Assembly (NCBI GenBank): GCA_009176605.1
Contig: SEYY01012855.1
Span: 1-22,500, forward strand
DNA: 22,500 nucleotides
Direction of reading: 5' to 3'
Source: Armadillidium nasatum
Lineage: Eukaryota; Arthropoda; Malacostraca; Isopoda; Armadillidiidae
Shown here: positions 9,355 through 21,199 of the stretch, one piece after another
Layout: each line of letters opens with the position of its first letter
How positions within the stretch are numbered: position 1 is the stretch's first letter
Made by a program: the position numbers and the translations under genes
Notes under the pieces: model-generated
What the model saw: only the letters and a program-made list of their open reading frames with translations
Databases searched by the model: none
Told to the model about the DNA's origin: nothing

Positions 9355-9848
9355 TTTGACACAATTAAAACAATTATTGTTACACTAAAACACAATCTTA
9401 CACTTGGAATTGGAATCGGATTACTGTACATTGTACTCAAAGAAATTATTATTGTTAACATACATTTTCACTCTTAAAAAACATTTTCCAGTTAGTTTCA
9501 GTCAGAATGTTGTTAAATGAGGTTTATAAGTAAAGCTATAATGAATTCACTTAAAAATTAAGATTATGATTAAATAGTTAAAAGTCTGTCATACTACTTT
9601 CATTTAAATAGCTAATGTTGCTCTTAAGATTAAAAATAACTAAATAAGTTCTTGTAAAAAGGTTTTTTTTTGCTTTTGGCTATAATAAAAATTGAATTGA
9701 TTTTTTTTTCTTAATGCTTTAACTTACTTTCATAATAATGGAATTAAATTAGTTTTGCCTTGATGCTTCAGCTTCCCCTTTGCAATTAAATTAAGAATTT
9801 TCATAATTTACACAGTTCATACTTGATTTTTAATTTTTTTATTTTATA
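9355..9848 (+). other. AT-rich non-coding spacer before the 3' ORF
   Basis: About 490 bases of T- and A-rich sequence have stops in all frames, with no env-like coding, hairpin or repeat that I can recognise. Its composition and position, ending in a good splice acceptor at 9980, fit the 3' part of an intron that removes gag and pol from a subgenomic RNA. It could also be the remains of a lost gene. Confidence 0.5.
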
Positions 9849-9947
9849 ATGTACCCTGATCTCTGGTCTTGCTGGGCGCGGTGTGTGTGCTGTGGTTTCC
9901 AATTGAGAGCCATGGCGGGGCCGAGATTTTGGGAAGAGTTATTTTTA

Positions 9948-9986
9948 CTAATCCACTGTCCTGGTCTATTTTCTTTTCAGACCATG
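9948..9986 (+). promoter_or_regulatory. Predicted 3' splice acceptor and Kozak start for the 3' ORF
   Basis: CTAAT at 9948-9952 is a metazoan-type branch-point match with its A at 9951. A pyrimidine-rich run TCTATTTTCTTTTCAG ends at 9980, 29 nt downstream. The next bases are ACCATGG, so the first codon of the exon is an ATG (9984) in strong Kozak context. This mimics how retroviruses express env from a spliced RNA. Donor candidates are 980/981 (in the LTR), 1970/1971 and 2179/2180; none is proven. Confidence 0.65.
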
Positions 9987-11330
9987 GCAAGTAATTCTAG
10001 ACGGATGATAAATTTACTCGTCGTAGGTAGCTCTGAAGTAAAAATGTTTCTTGATGGAAAGGAACACTTGCGTGAGATGTACAATGTTAATGTACAAGTA
10101 GAATATCGTCCTGGAGTTGTCCTGGATGAGTGTTTAGCTCAGATTCAAAAACGGATGAAACCAAACACCCATATAATAATTATTTGGGCATTAACACCCT
10201 ATGGGTGGAAGAGAGAATATATCAGAGCGAAAGGGAAACCAGAAATGTCAGTGTTTCGACCAGCTTTACATGTTTCTCCAGATCCTATCCCTGGTCTTAT
10301 GAACAATATCATGAGATATGTCTACTCAGTGAATTCCTCTTGTGAAGTGTACTTGTCAGTTCCAGCGGTCAAAGACATGTACAAATTTAACCAAAACCGA
10401 ATTATAAGGAACTGGGGAATTGAATACCAAAACTATTTAGAAAATAATTACAAGCTCGGAATGGAACCCATGCAACATCACAGCATTAGAATGTACCATA
10501 TGTTTCAATATCTATGGAGGAATAAATACCATTGGGAAGATAAGAAGTTGATTTTTGGGAATGGTGCTTTTAATCTATATACTAAACATCTAGCACACAG
10601 AAGCACACAACCATTAGCCTTTGTTCCACATAAAGCTTTCCTACGAAAAGAACATCCTTCGTTAGACTCTGATCTCTTACCTGATGGTTTGCACGGAAAC
10701 CAAAAATTCCTAAGATATTATCTGATGGATAATAAGAAGATCTTTCTGAATTATTGGATAACCAATGAACCAACCTCTGTACCACCACTGATGCCTCCAA
10801 GGAAGCAACAACAAAAAGGATCGTTATTAGGAGATGCCCCGGGTGAACCATATCAACATCTCAGAACTACAACTCCTACCAATAATCAAAATGAAACATC
10901 GCAAACTCCAGATCGTGTGAGCGAAATTTTATATAGATTCGTAGATGTGTCTCAGCCATCAACTTCTAGGGATGGTTTTGTAGAGCCACATAACCATAGT
11001 GTTACACTCCAGGAAAGGCGAAATTCCTCATACACACCAAACACCTACACTGCCTATGTACCTCCTATCATGCATGTACCTAATTCTTTTACTAACCCCG
11101 CTGTCTTTCCTTCTTATAGTGGTCATGGGTATAGTAGTAGTCATGCCACCCCTCATGATATGCGATTAGACCCCGAAAGAGATGCAGATGCCCATTCTCT
11201 TATAAGAGAATTCTTGGAGGATAGAAGGACAAGGGGGCGGGGTGAGAAGAGAAAGCAAGTGGAAGATTTGGATTCCATAATTAGAGTTGCTCTGTATGAG
11301 TTGGAGGTGGTGAAGAAACGGAAAAATTAG
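9984..11330 (+). CDS. Third ORF: SGNH/GDSL-hydrolase-like protein, 448 aa
   Basis: I start at ATG 9984 because it follows the splice acceptor and has a strong Kozak context; the frame is open upstream to 9849, with another ATG at 9912. Residues about 8-255 look like an SGNH fold. Block I is INLLVVGSSEVKMF with Ser17 (codon 10032) in the nucleophile position, although the usual Asp of GDS is Ser. Block II has Gly44 in YRPGVVLDECL. Block III (IIIIWALTPYG, residues 64-74) lacks the usual Asn. Block V is LPDGLHGN with D234 and H237, the D-x-x-H pair (codons 10683 and 10692). Residues 260-400 are Pro/Thr/Ser/Tyr-rich, and the end is a charged helix (SLIREFLEDRRTRGRGE). No signal peptide or membrane segment is visible, so it is not an envelope protein. 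SGNH domains are known in ORFs of CR1 LINEs and Ngaro/DIRS elements. The ORF is intact, unlike gag. Activity is uncertain. Confidence 0.75.
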   Translation: MASNSRRMINLLVVGSSEVKMFLDGKEHLREMYNVNVQVEYRPGVVLDECLAQIQKRMKPNTHIIIIWALTPYGWKREYIRAKGKPEMSVFRPALHVSPDPIPGLMNNIMRYVYSVNSSCEVYLSVPAVKDMYKFNQNRIIRNWGIEYQNYLENNYKLGMEPMQHHSIRMYHMFQYLWRNKYHWEDKKLIFGNGAFNLYTKHLAHRSTQPLAFVPHKAFLRKEHPSLDSDLLPDGLHGNQKFLRYYLMDNKKIFLNYWITNEPTSVPPLMPPRKQQQKGSLLGDAPGEPYQHLRTTTPTNNQNETSQTPDRVSEILYRFVDVSQPSTSRDGFVEPHNHSVTLQERRNSSYTPNTYTAYVPPIMHVPNSFTNPAVFPSYSGHGYSSSHATPHDMRLDPERDADAHSLIREFLEDRRTRGRGEKRKQVEDLDSIIRVALYELEVVKKRKN

Positions 11331-11358
11331 GAGGGGGTTTCCCTTTGGTGGGGGGGCG
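11331..11358 (+). other. G-rich tract before the 3' LTR (probable polypurine tract)
   Basis: Immediately after the 3' ORF stop come GAGGGGG, a pyrimidine patch, then GGTGGGGGGG ending 2 bp before the TGAAGT start of the 3' LTR. The G run is in the place where plus-strand DNA synthesis is primed. The interruption by TTTCCCTTT and the T in the second run make it atypical. Confidence 0.7.
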
Positions 11359-12900
11359 TGAAGTGGAGAGTGGAAGGACTTGATGAGCCGGGCAACTCAT
11401 CATCCCTCTTCCACTAGTAGAATTATAGAAATTTTTATCATTTTTCCATTTTTTTTTTACAAATTATGAAAACTTTATATGGTATACTACAGTTCTCTTT
11501 ATTTTACAGATTATGAGATTATTGAATTGAGAAATTTATAATAATTGTTTTGTTTTTTTAAAAAAGTACATTCTATAATTATCATAGTGTTTATACAACT
11601 ATATGAATGTTAATACGCCTAAACTAAATTTGTAATTTTGCTTTGTTACAATTGAAATCGTGAAAACAAAATTATTAAAAATATAGGACTTCCAATTGAA
11701 GTAAAATTGGTAAGAATATGAAAAAATAAAGTAGGTGCCTTAGTCATAGTAAACTAAGTGAATAAATTGTGATATAATATATAATGAATATAAATTATTA
11801 ATAAATATCTAATAAGTGTATTCTTAACAGTGACCTGTCAACTGACGTGGAAAAACTTTTGAACCATAAGAAAACCCTTAAATGTTTTGCCTATAACATT
11901 AAGGTATTTTATAACTTTATAAAATAGATATAATGATTATATAACATTATAATAAATGGATTATATATGTATAAATAATTATGTATGCTTAATTGAATTT
12001 ATATGTTTTTTTTAGGGTTTTTATTTGGGGCTTATTTTTCTTTGCTTTTCATTGAGCTTGCAGAGATTTTCCACGAACTGCCAATCATCAATTGGTTGTG
12101 TTTTGATTTACTCAGAGTGGAACAGAATATTGAAAGCAATTTAACTTAGAGAGCACAGTTAAGCCACACATTTATATTGTAGTTAGTACCGTAATTCTTT
12201 TCTTCTTGTTACTAATCACTTTCTCTACTTTTTCCTTTCCTGGTCCTTGTGGCTTACGGTTGGAAGTCTTTGGCGTGCACAGTCGAGTCCAGTAATACTT
12301 GAGAAGGAGGAGGTCTTGTTGGCCCCTGCTGTGCATTCTGGAAGGTAAAGAAAATAACTTTAAGAATATATTGTATTTAAGTTGGGTTCATTTAATTATT
12401 ATTGTGCATTACAATATTCACGCTCAAAAACTCATTACTTTTGTTAAATCGTAATATTATCATATATTTGATTATTATTGACATTGTAAAAATAATGTCA
12501 AGTAATTATTTATGTTAAATTAACCTTTAAATGTATAACTCTATAACTTGAATAAAAAAGTTACTGTATGAAAGGGTGAATTAATTTACCTGTGTTTGAA
12601 GACTTGATTGTGTTCCTGATCTGAAAGTGTGTGGACTGGTTGAAGTTTGATAGATAGTAAGGATCCTCGCGGATAGACGGCCTTCATCAATTTTCTCTCT
12701 TGTTGCTTGACGTCCATCGCAGTCTATGAACACCGTCATTAGGGGGTAAGTCAAACTCTCTATTTTCTTGTATATTGTGGAACGTTTAGTAGGTAGGACA
12801 AAACAGTTCGGGGCCAAGCGTCAAATATTCATAGAACATATTAAATGTAAACTTGTCCCCTTACACATCTTTTGATCCTGCAACACCTACGTGCTGGCTG
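11359..12900 (+). repeat. 3' long terminal repeat
   Basis: It begins TGAAGTGGAGAG and matches the 5' LTR to position 12900, after which the sequence has nothing in common with the 5' side. In the 5' copy another 40 nt follow before the PBS, so this LTR may lack its last 12-40 bases. AATAAA signals are present, for example at 12551-12556, and could end the element RNA. The base after the break starts CTAAACGTTC, the inverse of GAACGTTTAG at 12780-12789 inside the LTR. Confidence 0.93.

Positions 12901-13314
<414 letters not shown>

Positions 13315-13401
<87 letters not shown>
13315..13401. repeat. (AT)n microsatellite, about 86 bp
   Basis: Uninterrupted AT dinucleotides. Confidence 0.99.
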
Positions 13402-13771
<370 letters not shown>

Positions 13772-13906
13772 AAGAGGTGGGGGGGAATTTTTGCACTTTA
13801 TTTTAATTTTCAAATTTTTGTGAAATGTTTTTATTTTAATGATAATAATAATAATAAACTATAAATAAATCTACACCTTTTATTTAGCTTTATCTTAACA
13901 ACTTTA

Positions 13907-14036
<130 letters not shown>

Positions 14037-14039
14037 GTA

Positions 14040-15652
14040 ACAGTTACAGTATTTTATCAATATTGGAACAGAAATTTTAGCAAATAGTTCAGCCGGTCAA
14101 ACAAACTTTGAAGCATTTCACATTCGAAAACAGTACTCTATTAGATATCCAAAAAATAATAGCTGGCTTAAAAAATAAAAAATGTGATACCTTGAGCGTC
14201 CCAAATCACAAATGCAAGCTCGTGGATGACATCATTTCCACCCGAGTAGCCCACTTATTCAATATTTCAATTCTTTTAGGTGTTTTCCCCTCTACCCTTA
14301 AAATTTCCCGCGTGACTCCTACATTTAAGAAAGACGATTCCTCCCTCCCTAAAAACTATAGACCAATATCCATTACACACACGATTAGCAAAATATTCGA
14401 AAAAAATAAAATTTGAGCAGCTGACTGAATATTTCACCTCAAACTCATTAATTAGCGATTTCTAGTTCGGCTTCAGAAAAGAGCGTACAATCTCGGACGC
14501 TGTTATCTATCTGACTGAAAAATTTTACAAAAATTTAGAAAATAAAGACTCTTCCACCATTCTGCTACTAGACTTCACTAAAGCATTTGACACAATATAC
14601 CATAATATCTTATTAACCAAACTAAATAGACTGGGTTTCGATGGCCTAAACTTGCAGTGGTTTGAAACGTACCTCAAAGATAGACAACAATATGTAAAGT
14701 TTGTTGATATACTCTGTAACACACAACAAATAAAAACTATTGTTCCACAGGGGTCTATACTTGCATCACTTCTATTTTCAATATATACAAACGACTTAAT
14801 AAACTCACACAATTCTTTTTCAGTCTCGTTCGCAGATGATAAATTTATATTGATCAACAGCAAGAACCCCCAAACACTCCCCCAAAAAGTTAAAAGCTCT
14901 TCAACAAACATCACGAGGTTGGTCGACTCAAATAAACTATTACTAAACATACAAAAAACCTCTTACATTTTAATAAGCAACAAAAAGGTGAGAAATTTTA
15001 AAATAAAACTAAAAATTTTGAGCTAACCCGAACAAATACCGCAAGAATCCTGGGAGTCATAATAGATGAGAAACTAACATTTAAAATACACATTAATACA
15101 TTAGTAAATAAACAAGCAAAGTGTATGAACATCCTTGTAAAATTAGCAAAATCTATTCCACTGTATGTTCTACGAAAAATATATTTTGTACACATTCATC
15201 TCCACATACTTTACAGTTTCTCTGTATATGGAACAACACCCGAAACAAACACACTTCAAATCATAACAATGCAAAAACGAATCATAAGGTTTCTCAGCGG
15301 CAGCAGAGATTTCATAGTCGTACACCACCTTAATTCAAAATGTTAACATATTGCAATTTGATCATATTCCTAAAATCTCTTCCTCCTAAACGACATACAC
15401 AAAGTAATAAACAATAGCACATGCGAATTCCTAAAAACAAACTATCAATACAATCAAACCAAGGGAGGAATAATCTTAAGAAACAACACCAACCTAGAAA
15501 ACCCTTTCTACAGGCTCACTAAAGCACGACAATCAGTAAGCTACATCTCCACCATTCTATATAATAATCTCTCAGACGTCATAAAAAATGAAAGATCAAC
15601 GAAACCATATGCGCGCAAAATTAATTAAAAAGTACATAAAAACGTATTGATC

Positions 15653-15653
<1 letters not shown>
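14040..15653 (+). pseudogene. CR1/Jockey-like LINE reverse transcriptase remnant, 5' truncated
   Basis: Pieces of a non-LTR RT occur in order. 14108-14416 has FPSTLKISRVTPTFKKDDSS and KNYRPISITHTISKIFEK (fingers). A frame change and a TAG at 14463 within a SDF-FGFRKERT motif follow. 14466-15026 has LLLDFTKAFDTIYHN, the VPQGSILASLLFSIYTNDL block and a SFADDKFIL box with both Asp residues. After a one-base shift near 15015, 15020-15346 has ILGVIIDEKLTF and VYGTTPETNTLQ. The C-terminal part (NNSTCEFLKTNYQYN to PYARKIN) ends with TAA at 15626-15628. Only about 25 bases separate that stop from a (TTA)n tract, so the 3' UTR is very short and the tract is probably the LINE tail. The endonuclease and ORF1 are absent. 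The clade call is from motif style only. Confidence 0.85.
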
Positions 15654-15950
<297 letters not shown>

Positions 15951-15978
15951 AATCATTAGCATTTTTTTGTTATGATTA

Positions 15979-16030
15979 CACTGGTCAACACGATTTTTCT
16001 GGCAAAAGGTTTTAAAACAGATTCTAACTA
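15979..16030 (+). repeat. Left terminal inverted repeat
   Basis: Starts CACTGGTCA and contains TTTTTCTGGCA about 17 bp in. It is paired with the inverted sequence at 18284-18334. Confidence 0.8.
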
Positions 16031-16319
16031 AATGTTCGCTTCTGATTACGAATATGAACTCAGTTTTTGTCTATCACATCAGGATTTCAAGATATGTCAT
16101 GTTACAGTTTTTGATGAAAATTACTCATCAGCCTATATATATCGAAGATTTCACAATAAAAACCCGTGATATTTAGTACTACATTTTTTATATTCTTAAT
16201 TAGTAAAAACAAAGATTACAAAGTTCATGTACAGCAAATTAGATATATTGACAGAATTAAAATAGAAAATAGAAAAATACATATATTGTGCACAGATCAA
16301 TGGTAAATGGCAGTTATCT
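16031..16319. other. Non-coding left interior of the DNA transposon
   Basis: AT-rich sequence between the left TIR and the 3' end of the pseudogene. It presumably holds its 3' UTR; on the minus strand AT-rich polyadenylation-like sequence occurs but none stands out. Confidence 0.5.
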
Positions 16320-17889
16320 TTACTTTCTTTTCTTGGCTGATCTCTGATGTACAGCTTCTGGGTTGTCTCCAATCAAGCTCCAGCAATAATCCGCCATCAT
16401 ATGTGAGTCCAAGCGGCCTTGATTACGTTCTTCCATTGTTTTAATGTCCTGATGAAAACGCTCCCCTTGTTCATCAATCACATCTCCAAGATTCTCCGGA
16501 AAATTGTCTAAAGGGCTATGTAAATAATGAATCTTGATACTCATTCTACATCCAAGATCTCGCAGGCTCATTAGTAGCTCTTTCATAATCTCTTCATAGT
16601 TGTCTGCTTTCTTATTCCCTAGAAAATTTTGCACCACATTACAAAATGCATTCCAAGCTCTTTTTTCTGTCTCATTCATTGATGTGATAAAATTTGCATC
16701 TCTCATAAGTCTTCTTATTTGAGGTCCATCAAATATTCCAGCCTTTTTCTTCTCTTCACTAAGACCAGGAAAAGTTGAACATATATATAGCTGAAGCATT
16801 TCCCACTGTGATCTAGAGCTCTGACGAACTGCTTCATCAATAAAAGTTTTAAGTGCAAGGGAGGAAAGACAATGTTCTTCCTATCGACTAGAGGATCATT
16901 GATGACATTCTTATCGCCAGATGGCCAAACTCTGTCGGCTGAGGCCATTCTTTTTTCACTCAATGCTCTGCTGCAGCTCTACTGTCCCAGTAACACAGAA
17001 AACAGAGGTATTTTGTGTATCCTCCTTGCTGAAAAAGAAAGTTAACCATTTTCAAATCAACACAAATTAACAACCCATGAACATGATATTACAACCTCTC
17101 AAGAACAATCTTGATGTTGTTATATTCTTCTTTAAGTTTTACATAAAGAGAAGTAGCCCTTCCACATCAGTACAATAAACAAGCTGGCCATCTGAATGGA
17201 AGTACTTACGCAGTTCTGCATTCCTGTTACGATAAAATGAGACGCTTGTGCCGGGTTTCAACATTCGATTCTCTTGTAGTCTTGAAGCCAACAGTTCAGC
17301 AGACTCTTTTGGTAGATAAAGATCTCTAACCAAATCATTCAAAGCCGACTGAGTAAACAGAATTGGTTTGTTACAATCTTCATCACATGGCTGAAAAATA
17401 TCTGTAGTGTCTTCTTCATCACTAGAAGAAGGTGAGCAGAGATCTGTGTCATCAATTTTTTGGAGCTTAGTAAAGATTGGTACAGGTATTTCTTCACTAT
17501 GGGCAACCGGTCGAATAGCTGAATTGATACTTGTGTATTTCAAATATTGCTTGTTTTTCTTATTGAAACTTTTTACATTGACAAGGCAGAAATAGCAGTC
17601 ATCTACATGATTACTTGGTTCCCTCCAAACCATAGGCACTCCAAACTTAAGTTTAGCATTCTTTCCTTGAGACCATTATCTCAAGATCTCAAACACAGGT
17701 TTTACGCACTTTGTGAGGAGCCCAATGCTTGTCTTGGTCCCGAAGTGGTACTTTAAAGTACGCAAAATACACGCTCTTAACAAAGCAAGTAATGTTGCGC
17801 CTCTGAGTCGTCAAAGTAAAGTTTCCACAGATATAACAAAATATATTTGGATCATTTGAGCACCGTCTTCTGTGAGATATATTGGCCAT
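16320..17889 (-). pseudogene. Uncharacterised arthropod repeat-family protein, probable transposase of the DNA transposon, decayed
   Basis: The family is one I recognise as a multicopy hypothetical protein in arthropod genomes. From the ATG at 17889 it reads NDPNIFCYICGNFT and RRNITCFVK..AYFKV, DQDKHWAPHKV (a Cys-rich N-terminus). After a break come KLKFGVPMVWREPSNHVDDCYFC (near 17660-17575), an acidic linker, SQ-type ALNDLVRDLYLPKESAELLASRL, and LVYCTDVEGL (17160). About 60 residues then seem deleted. KLKEEYNNIKIVL, VDLKMVNF and GGYTKYLCFLCYWDSR (CFLC at 16993-17004) follow, then NIVFPPLHLKLLLMKQFVRALD, FPGLSEEKKKAGIFDGPQIRRLM and DEQGERFHQDI near the end. Lesions: stops near 17690, 17139 and 17050, and shifts near 17690 and 16795. 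The acidic residues in VDLK and DEQGERFHQDI could be parts of a DDE active site. That is inference. Confidence 0.75.
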
Positions 17890-18283
17890 TGTTAGATCAG
17901 CAACACATCCTGCAGACAAATACAAGCAGGATAAAAACAATGAATAACAAATTTCAATGTAAATTTCAACAATAAATCATCACCGGCTGACGAGTCTTGT
18001 GTAAGTTGAAATCTGTTTGTTTACTTTCGTATCATAAAAAATGGGAATGTTATGTATATTCAAAGAAACGAAGATATTCTCCAGTTTAATGGGAGACTAA
18101 ATGACAAGTAAATTTACCAAACTAAACCATATAATCCTGCCTTTTTGCTACACTACTGAATATAAGGATAATTCTTTCATGGAATTCATGAAAATGAGAT
18201 ATATACCTCTAGCTCAAAAACTTGATGTGATAGAGAAAATATAAGATCAGATTTGAATTCAGCACCCTCAAATTAGTCTAAAA
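17890..18283. other. Non-coding right interior of the DNA transposon
   Basis: This lies upstream of the pseudogene on the minus strand. A TTTGTCTGCAG acceptor-like sequence ends at 17910 (minus strand), about 20 bases before the ATG at 17889, so a 5' UTR intron is possible. The rest is AT-rich with no recognisable feature. Confidence 0.5.
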
Positions 18284-18334
18284 CTGTTCTTAAAGTCCAT
18301 GCCAGAAAAAAAGTTTTTTTTTTGCTGACCAGTG
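18284..18334 (-). repeat. Right terminal inverted repeat
   Basis: Read on the minus strand it starts CACTGGTCAGC, has an A run and a T run, then TTCTGGCA and TTTAAGAACAG, matching the left end with a few base changes and an expanded homopolymer. Confidence 0.8.
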
Positions 18335-18337
18335 TTA

Positions 18338-18425
18338 TCCTTATCATTATTATTGTTATTAAAATCAGATATTAATATTGTTTCCATTACAACAATTATT
18401 AATACGATTATTATTATTATTATTA

Positions 18426-18507
<82 letters not shown>

Positions 18508-18508
18508 C
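18338..18508. repeat. (TTA)n microsatellite on the right side of the DNA transposon
   Basis: Short TTATCATTATTATTG runs start right at the target duplication, and a clean (TTA)n block occupies about 18399-18508. Together with 15654-15950 it makes a TTA-rich landing site split by the transposon. Confidence 0.95.
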
Positions 18509-18594
18509 GTTGCTACTACCATTGTTTTATTATTGATATTATTAATATTATTATTGAAAATTTTGTTATTCTTATTATTACTATTATTATCACA

Positions 18595-18605
18595 TATTAT
18601 TATTA

Positions 18606-18675
<70 letters not shown>

Positions 18676-18720
18676 GATTATGATTATGATTCTGATTATT
18701 ATACTATTATTATATTTGAA
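18595..18720. repeat. Second (TTA)n block with degenerate end
   Basis: ATT/TTA run to about 18672, followed by a decayed (ATTATG)-like stretch to 18712. The intervening 18509-18594 is the same unit with many changes. Confidence 0.93.
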
Positions 18721-18878
18721 GTAAATATCATTATTGCTATTATTAATATTAGTATTATCGTAGTAAACATCACAAGTAACGTCTGTGTTATTACTATTTG
18801 CATGATCAATATTTCTAGACTTTTGTTACTCTAGAAGTAACCTATCATAACTTGTAATTATTAAATAAATTAAAATTT
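18721..18878. other. Unrecognised AT-rich spacer
   Basis: About 160 bases between microsatellites. No feature recognised. Confidence 0.5.
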
Positions 18879-19124
<246 letters not shown>

Positions 19125-19189
19125 CATTGGAGCTCAAAGGAAAATAGTTTTTTCCAGAAGCAGCCCCTTTTCAAAGAACTGGACAGTCG

Positions 19190-19300
19190 CAATATTATTA
19201 TTAAGATTATTATTGATTTAGTAGTATAGGACCTACTTTTAAACTTTAAACCTGTAATTTTACCATTTTCTGAATAAAGTTTTGTGAAGTGAATTGAATT
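19190..19300 (+). repeat. Possible LINE 3' end (AATAAAG and ATTGA repeats)
   Basis: The sequence TGTAATTTTACCATTTTCTGAATAAAG followed by (GAATT)3 near 19289-19303 resembles LINE 3' UTR ends with a short tandem tail. No coding part is attached. This is a pattern resemblance only. Confidence 0.35.
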
Positions 19301-19302
19301 GA

Positions 19303-19337
<35 letters not shown>

Positions 19338-19357
19338 CATTATCATTGTCATTATCC
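19301..19357. repeat. (ATTATC)n hexamer microsatellite
   Basis: About nine ATTATC/ATCATT units with one GTC variant, growing out of a short (ATT) run at 19303-19312. Confidence 0.9.
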
Positions 19358-21050
<1,693 letters not shown>

Positions 21051-21199
21051 TTAACATTAACACTTGTGTGACACGTCTCGTAAATCTTGAATCTCCTAAT
21101 TTCAATGTTTTATGGCTTAAAACCTGTATTTCTACTACTACAATTATCTTGTGTTTCTGCTACTGATCTCCTGATGGAATAGATTTTCTAGTTCTTTTT

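Larger units (their letters stand above)
1..12900 (+). mobile_element. Ty3/Gypsy-type LTR retrotransposon with OTU-like and SGNH-like domains
   Basis: Two near-identical direct repeats (1-1531 and 11365-12900) flank a PBS, gag, protease, RT, RNase H, integrase, an extra 3' ORF and a G-rich tract. The order protease-RT-RNase H-integrase with a GPY/F integrase tail is the Ty3/Gypsy arrangement. The internal part is about 9.8 kb, long for the group, because of the OTU-like domain, a long acidic Pol tail and the 3' ORF. Gag and pol contain stops and frameshifts and the LTRs have diverged by about 1-2 percent by eye, so this is a fixed, probably non-autonomous old copy. The true 5' end lies 6 bp outside the window, and the 3' LTR appears to stop short of its expected end, so no target-site duplication can be read. 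Confidence 0.95.
15979..18334 (-). mobile_element. DNA transposon with CACTGGTCA terminal inverted repeats and TTA duplication
   Basis: The left end reads CACTGGTCAACACG..TTTTTCTGGCA and the inverted right end reads CACTGGTCAGCA..TTTTTTTCTGGCA. The match continues imperfectly (TTTTAAAACAG against CTTTAAGAACAG) for about 50 bp. TTA stands on both sides (15976-15978 and 18335-18337), a 3-bp target-site duplication that fits insertion into a (TTA)n tract. The body carries a pseudogene on the minus strand. CACT-starting termini with a short duplication recall the CACTA (EnSpm) group and a TTA duplication recalls PIF/Harbinger. I leave the superfamily open. Confidence 0.8.

Noticed and set aside
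9849-11330. 493-codon version of the third ORF, and env identity for it
   Set aside because: The first 45 codons precede a strong splice acceptor and look like intron or leader. No signal peptide, fusion peptide or membrane anchor is present, so it is not an envelope gene.
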